Below are positions 63,159 through 64,000 of a DNA stretch of 64,000 nucleotides, in pieces (the stretch's first letter is position 1; each line of letters starts with the position of its first letter). Under the pieces are notes generated by a model that saw only the letters and a list, made by a program, of their open reading frames with translations, was not told the DNA's origin and did no database searches. Source of the stretch: Sideroxydans lithotrophicus (GTDB lineage Bacteria > Pseudomonadota > Gammaproteobacteria > Burkholderiales > Gallionellaceae); contig DYJI01000001.1 in NCBI GenBank assembly GCA_020723185.1, positions 414,356 to 478,355 on the forward strand, read 5' to 3'. The position numbers and the translations under genes are program-made.

Positions 63159-63232
63159 GGCGAGGAAGGGTTATGTGTCATTAATGTCAACGAAGGAAGG
63201 ATAACGTGTCTTGGGAGGAAAGGCTGATTGTC
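63159..63232 (-). repeat. Right transposon end: three inverted TnsB-like repeats
   Basis: Read on the minus strand these are GACACATAACCCTTCCTCGC-type (63159-63179), GACACGTTATCCTTCCTTCG (63191-63210) and GACAATCAGCCTTTCC-type (63211-63232). They are inverted relative to the left-end repeats and share the GACAC-N4-CCTTCC core. CGTTGACA (63185-63192, minus strand) equals the left CGTTGACG terminus except for one base, yet two repeats lie outside it. So the end is either at 63192 with an outer remnant copy, or near 63233. Confidence 0.68.
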
Positions 63233-63308
63233 ACGGACCTTTCTAACCTGTTGTTTGCTGGGTATGGCTAGGGAAAGCTTATCTGACCGCCAACGGTTTT
63301 CCTGATGT

Positions 63309-63342
63309 GAAAAATTTTGCCCCGCGAGGGGCAAAATTTTTT
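63309..63342 (+). terminator. Strong bidirectional terminator outside the right end
   Basis: AAAATTTTGCCCC and GGGGCAAAATTTT form a perfect 13-bp stem around GCGA, followed by two more T. It lies outside the element and before the histone-like gene. It is a good candidate for the original nrdAB terminator, now separated from nrdB by the insertion. Confidence 0.82.
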
Positions 63343-63345
63343 AGA

Positions 63346-63838
63346 CCATCTAACGCGGTGTGCCCCGCTAGCAAAGAATTATCAAAAAAACAACGTTTGC
63401 TTATTGACATCAAACATATTTCGGATAAAGTTGCAACCGCAAGATGTAGTGAAAAAAATCCACCGAAACTACTAGTTATAGTAGTCAGGGGAAAAATAAG
63501 GGGGCTTCGCTTGCGCGAACTCGATATTCAGGCAGCAACTACATTTCCGGCTTCATCTTTTGCGCTGAATGCGCAATCGCAAAACGAGATTCTCCTCGGG
63601 GGCTTTCCTCCCTCAAAATTCACAGAACAAGATTTTCGGTCGACATTGGTGTCTGGTCGCGGCGCGGCGTATTCTGCAATTCGCATTGCGCGCGGTAACT
63701 GGGGGCATCAAATGCGATCCGTGATTGAAGGCGCATTGTGGAATGGCGCCGTAATGGCTTTGGTATTGCTGCCGTGCAGCATGCTGGAGGAGTAGTACGT
63801 GTTGTTCTTATTAACTTTCATATCTCAAGGAGGTTGAA
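63346..63838. other. Region before the histone-like gene, no convincing gene
   Basis: About 490 bp between the terminator and the histone-like gene. One 162-codon frame (63307-63795) starts inside the terminator hairpin and shows no family features, so I do not call it. A TTGACA at 63404-63409 could be a -35 element, but no well-spaced -10 is evident. AAGGAGG at 63828-63834 is the ribosome binding site of the next gene. Confidence 0.5.
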
Positions 63839-64000
63839 ATGGTAGCAGCAAAGAAAGCCAAACCAGCAGCGAAGAAGCCGGCAGCGAAGAAAGCCGTCGC
63901 CGCCAAGAAGCCCGCAGCTAAAAAGGTTGCAGCGAAGAAGCCGGTAGCGAAGAAAGCCGTCGCCGCCAAGAAGCCCGCAGCTAAAAAGGTTGCAGCGAAG
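63839..64000 (+). CDS. Histone H1-like lysine/alanine-rich protein (partial, runs off window)
   Basis: From the ATG at 63839, behind a perfect AAGGAGG, the 54 visible codons encode repeats of the type KKPAAKK and KKAVAAKKP, as in bacterial histone H1-like and AlgP-type proteins that bind and condense DNA. The repeat is also clear in DNA (units around GCAGCGAAGAAGCC), so copy number can vary by slippage. The 3' end is outside the window. Confidence 0.88.
   Translation, partial: MVAAKKAKPAAKKPAAKKAVAAKKPAAKKVAAKKPVAKKAVAAKKPAAKKVAAK

Larger units (their letters stand above)
12740..63192 (+). mobile_element. Putative Tn7-like transposon of about 50 kb carrying H2-oxidation and defence genes
   Basis: The left boundary is where an 80-bp tandem repeat begins with CGTTGACG followed by ~21-bp repeats (GACACATAACGCTTCC type). 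On the opposite strand at the right, CGTTGACA occurs at 63185-63192 with the related GACACATAACCCTTCC just inside it. Inverted arrays of ~22-bp TnsB sites behind an 8-bp terminus are the hallmark of Tn7-family ends. A complete tnsABC-tniQ operon lies within the right end. Housekeeping genes lie outside and an accessory mosaic lies inside. Further repeats continue to 63232, so the right terminus may be about 40 bp further out. A 5-bp target duplication is not obvious; AAGG precedes the inner left copy and follows 63192. Confidence 0.7.

Noticed and set aside
12740..63192. CRISPR-associated transposon (cas genes or CRISPR array in the element)
   Set aside because: No cas-like proteins and no spaced repeat array were seen; the repeats at the ends are abutting TnsB-like sites, and TniQ is of the long TnsD type.
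63307..63795. 162-codon plus-strand frame outside the right end
   Set aside because: Starts inside a perfect terminator hairpin, no family resemblance and no ribosome binding site.

Overview
The window looks like chromosomal DNA of a betaproteobacterium. The flanks (1-12,727 and about 63,240-64,000) are GC-rich housekeeping DNA in an order familiar from that class: a TctDE/QseBC-type two-component pair, a DUF4212 plus sodium:solute symporter pair, tRNA-Arg(CCG), pilSR, ampD, nrdAB, and at the far end a lysine/alanine-rich histone H1-like gene. The closest group by general feel is Nitrosomonadales (Gallionellaceae-like chemolithotrophs). That placement is inference; I ran no search.

Between the nrdB stop and the histone-like gene lies about 50 kb of lower and variable GC that I read as one large Tn7-like transposon. 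Its left end (12,740-12,899) is a perfect 80-bp tandem duplication, each copy holding three abutting 20-22-bp repeats that begin GACA or GACG. Inverted versions of the repeat occur at 63,159-63,232. A tnsA-tnsB-tnsC-tniQ operon preceded by an Xre regulator sits just inside the right end (55.9-63.0 kb). The left end starts 12 bp after the nrdB stop codon, so the 3' end of nrdB is a plausible attachment site for the 706-residue TniQ/TnsD-like protein.

The cargo comes in blocks. (1) 13.1-18.6 kb: a four-gene, AT-rich operon of DNA methyltransferase, phosphoribosyltransferase-fold protein, P-loop ATPase and an unrecognised protein, probably an anti-phage or conflict system. (2) 18.8-25.4 kb: a type I restriction-modification operon hsdM-hsdS-hsdR. 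(3) 26.1-52.8 kb: a complete hydrogen-oxidation island. It has a membrane-bound uptake [NiFe]-hydrogenase (hupSLC) whose small subunit carries the two extra cysteines of oxygen-tolerant enzymes, the maturation set hupDFGHIJK and hypABFCDEX, and an H2-sensing circuit of regulatory hydrogenase hupUV, kinase hupT and NtrC-type activator hoxA. Nickel supply and control are covered by nikR, a NiCoT permease and a TonB-dependent receptor, and a private tatABC can export the hydrogenase. Four sequences resembling sigma-54 promoters lie before hupS, hupD, the nickel permease and tatA, so the whole block may be one H2-responsive regulon. (4) 53.2-55.7 kb: a secreted HNH-type nuclease with a secreted partner, and an integrase-like protein with a damaged DDE triad.

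Together the island would let a recipient gain aerobic H2 oxidation, with Ni uptake, cofactor assembly, Tat export and H2 sensing, in one transposition event, while the restriction and methyltransferase modules protect the carrier. The exact right terminus and the target-site duplication could not be fixed from the sequence alone.
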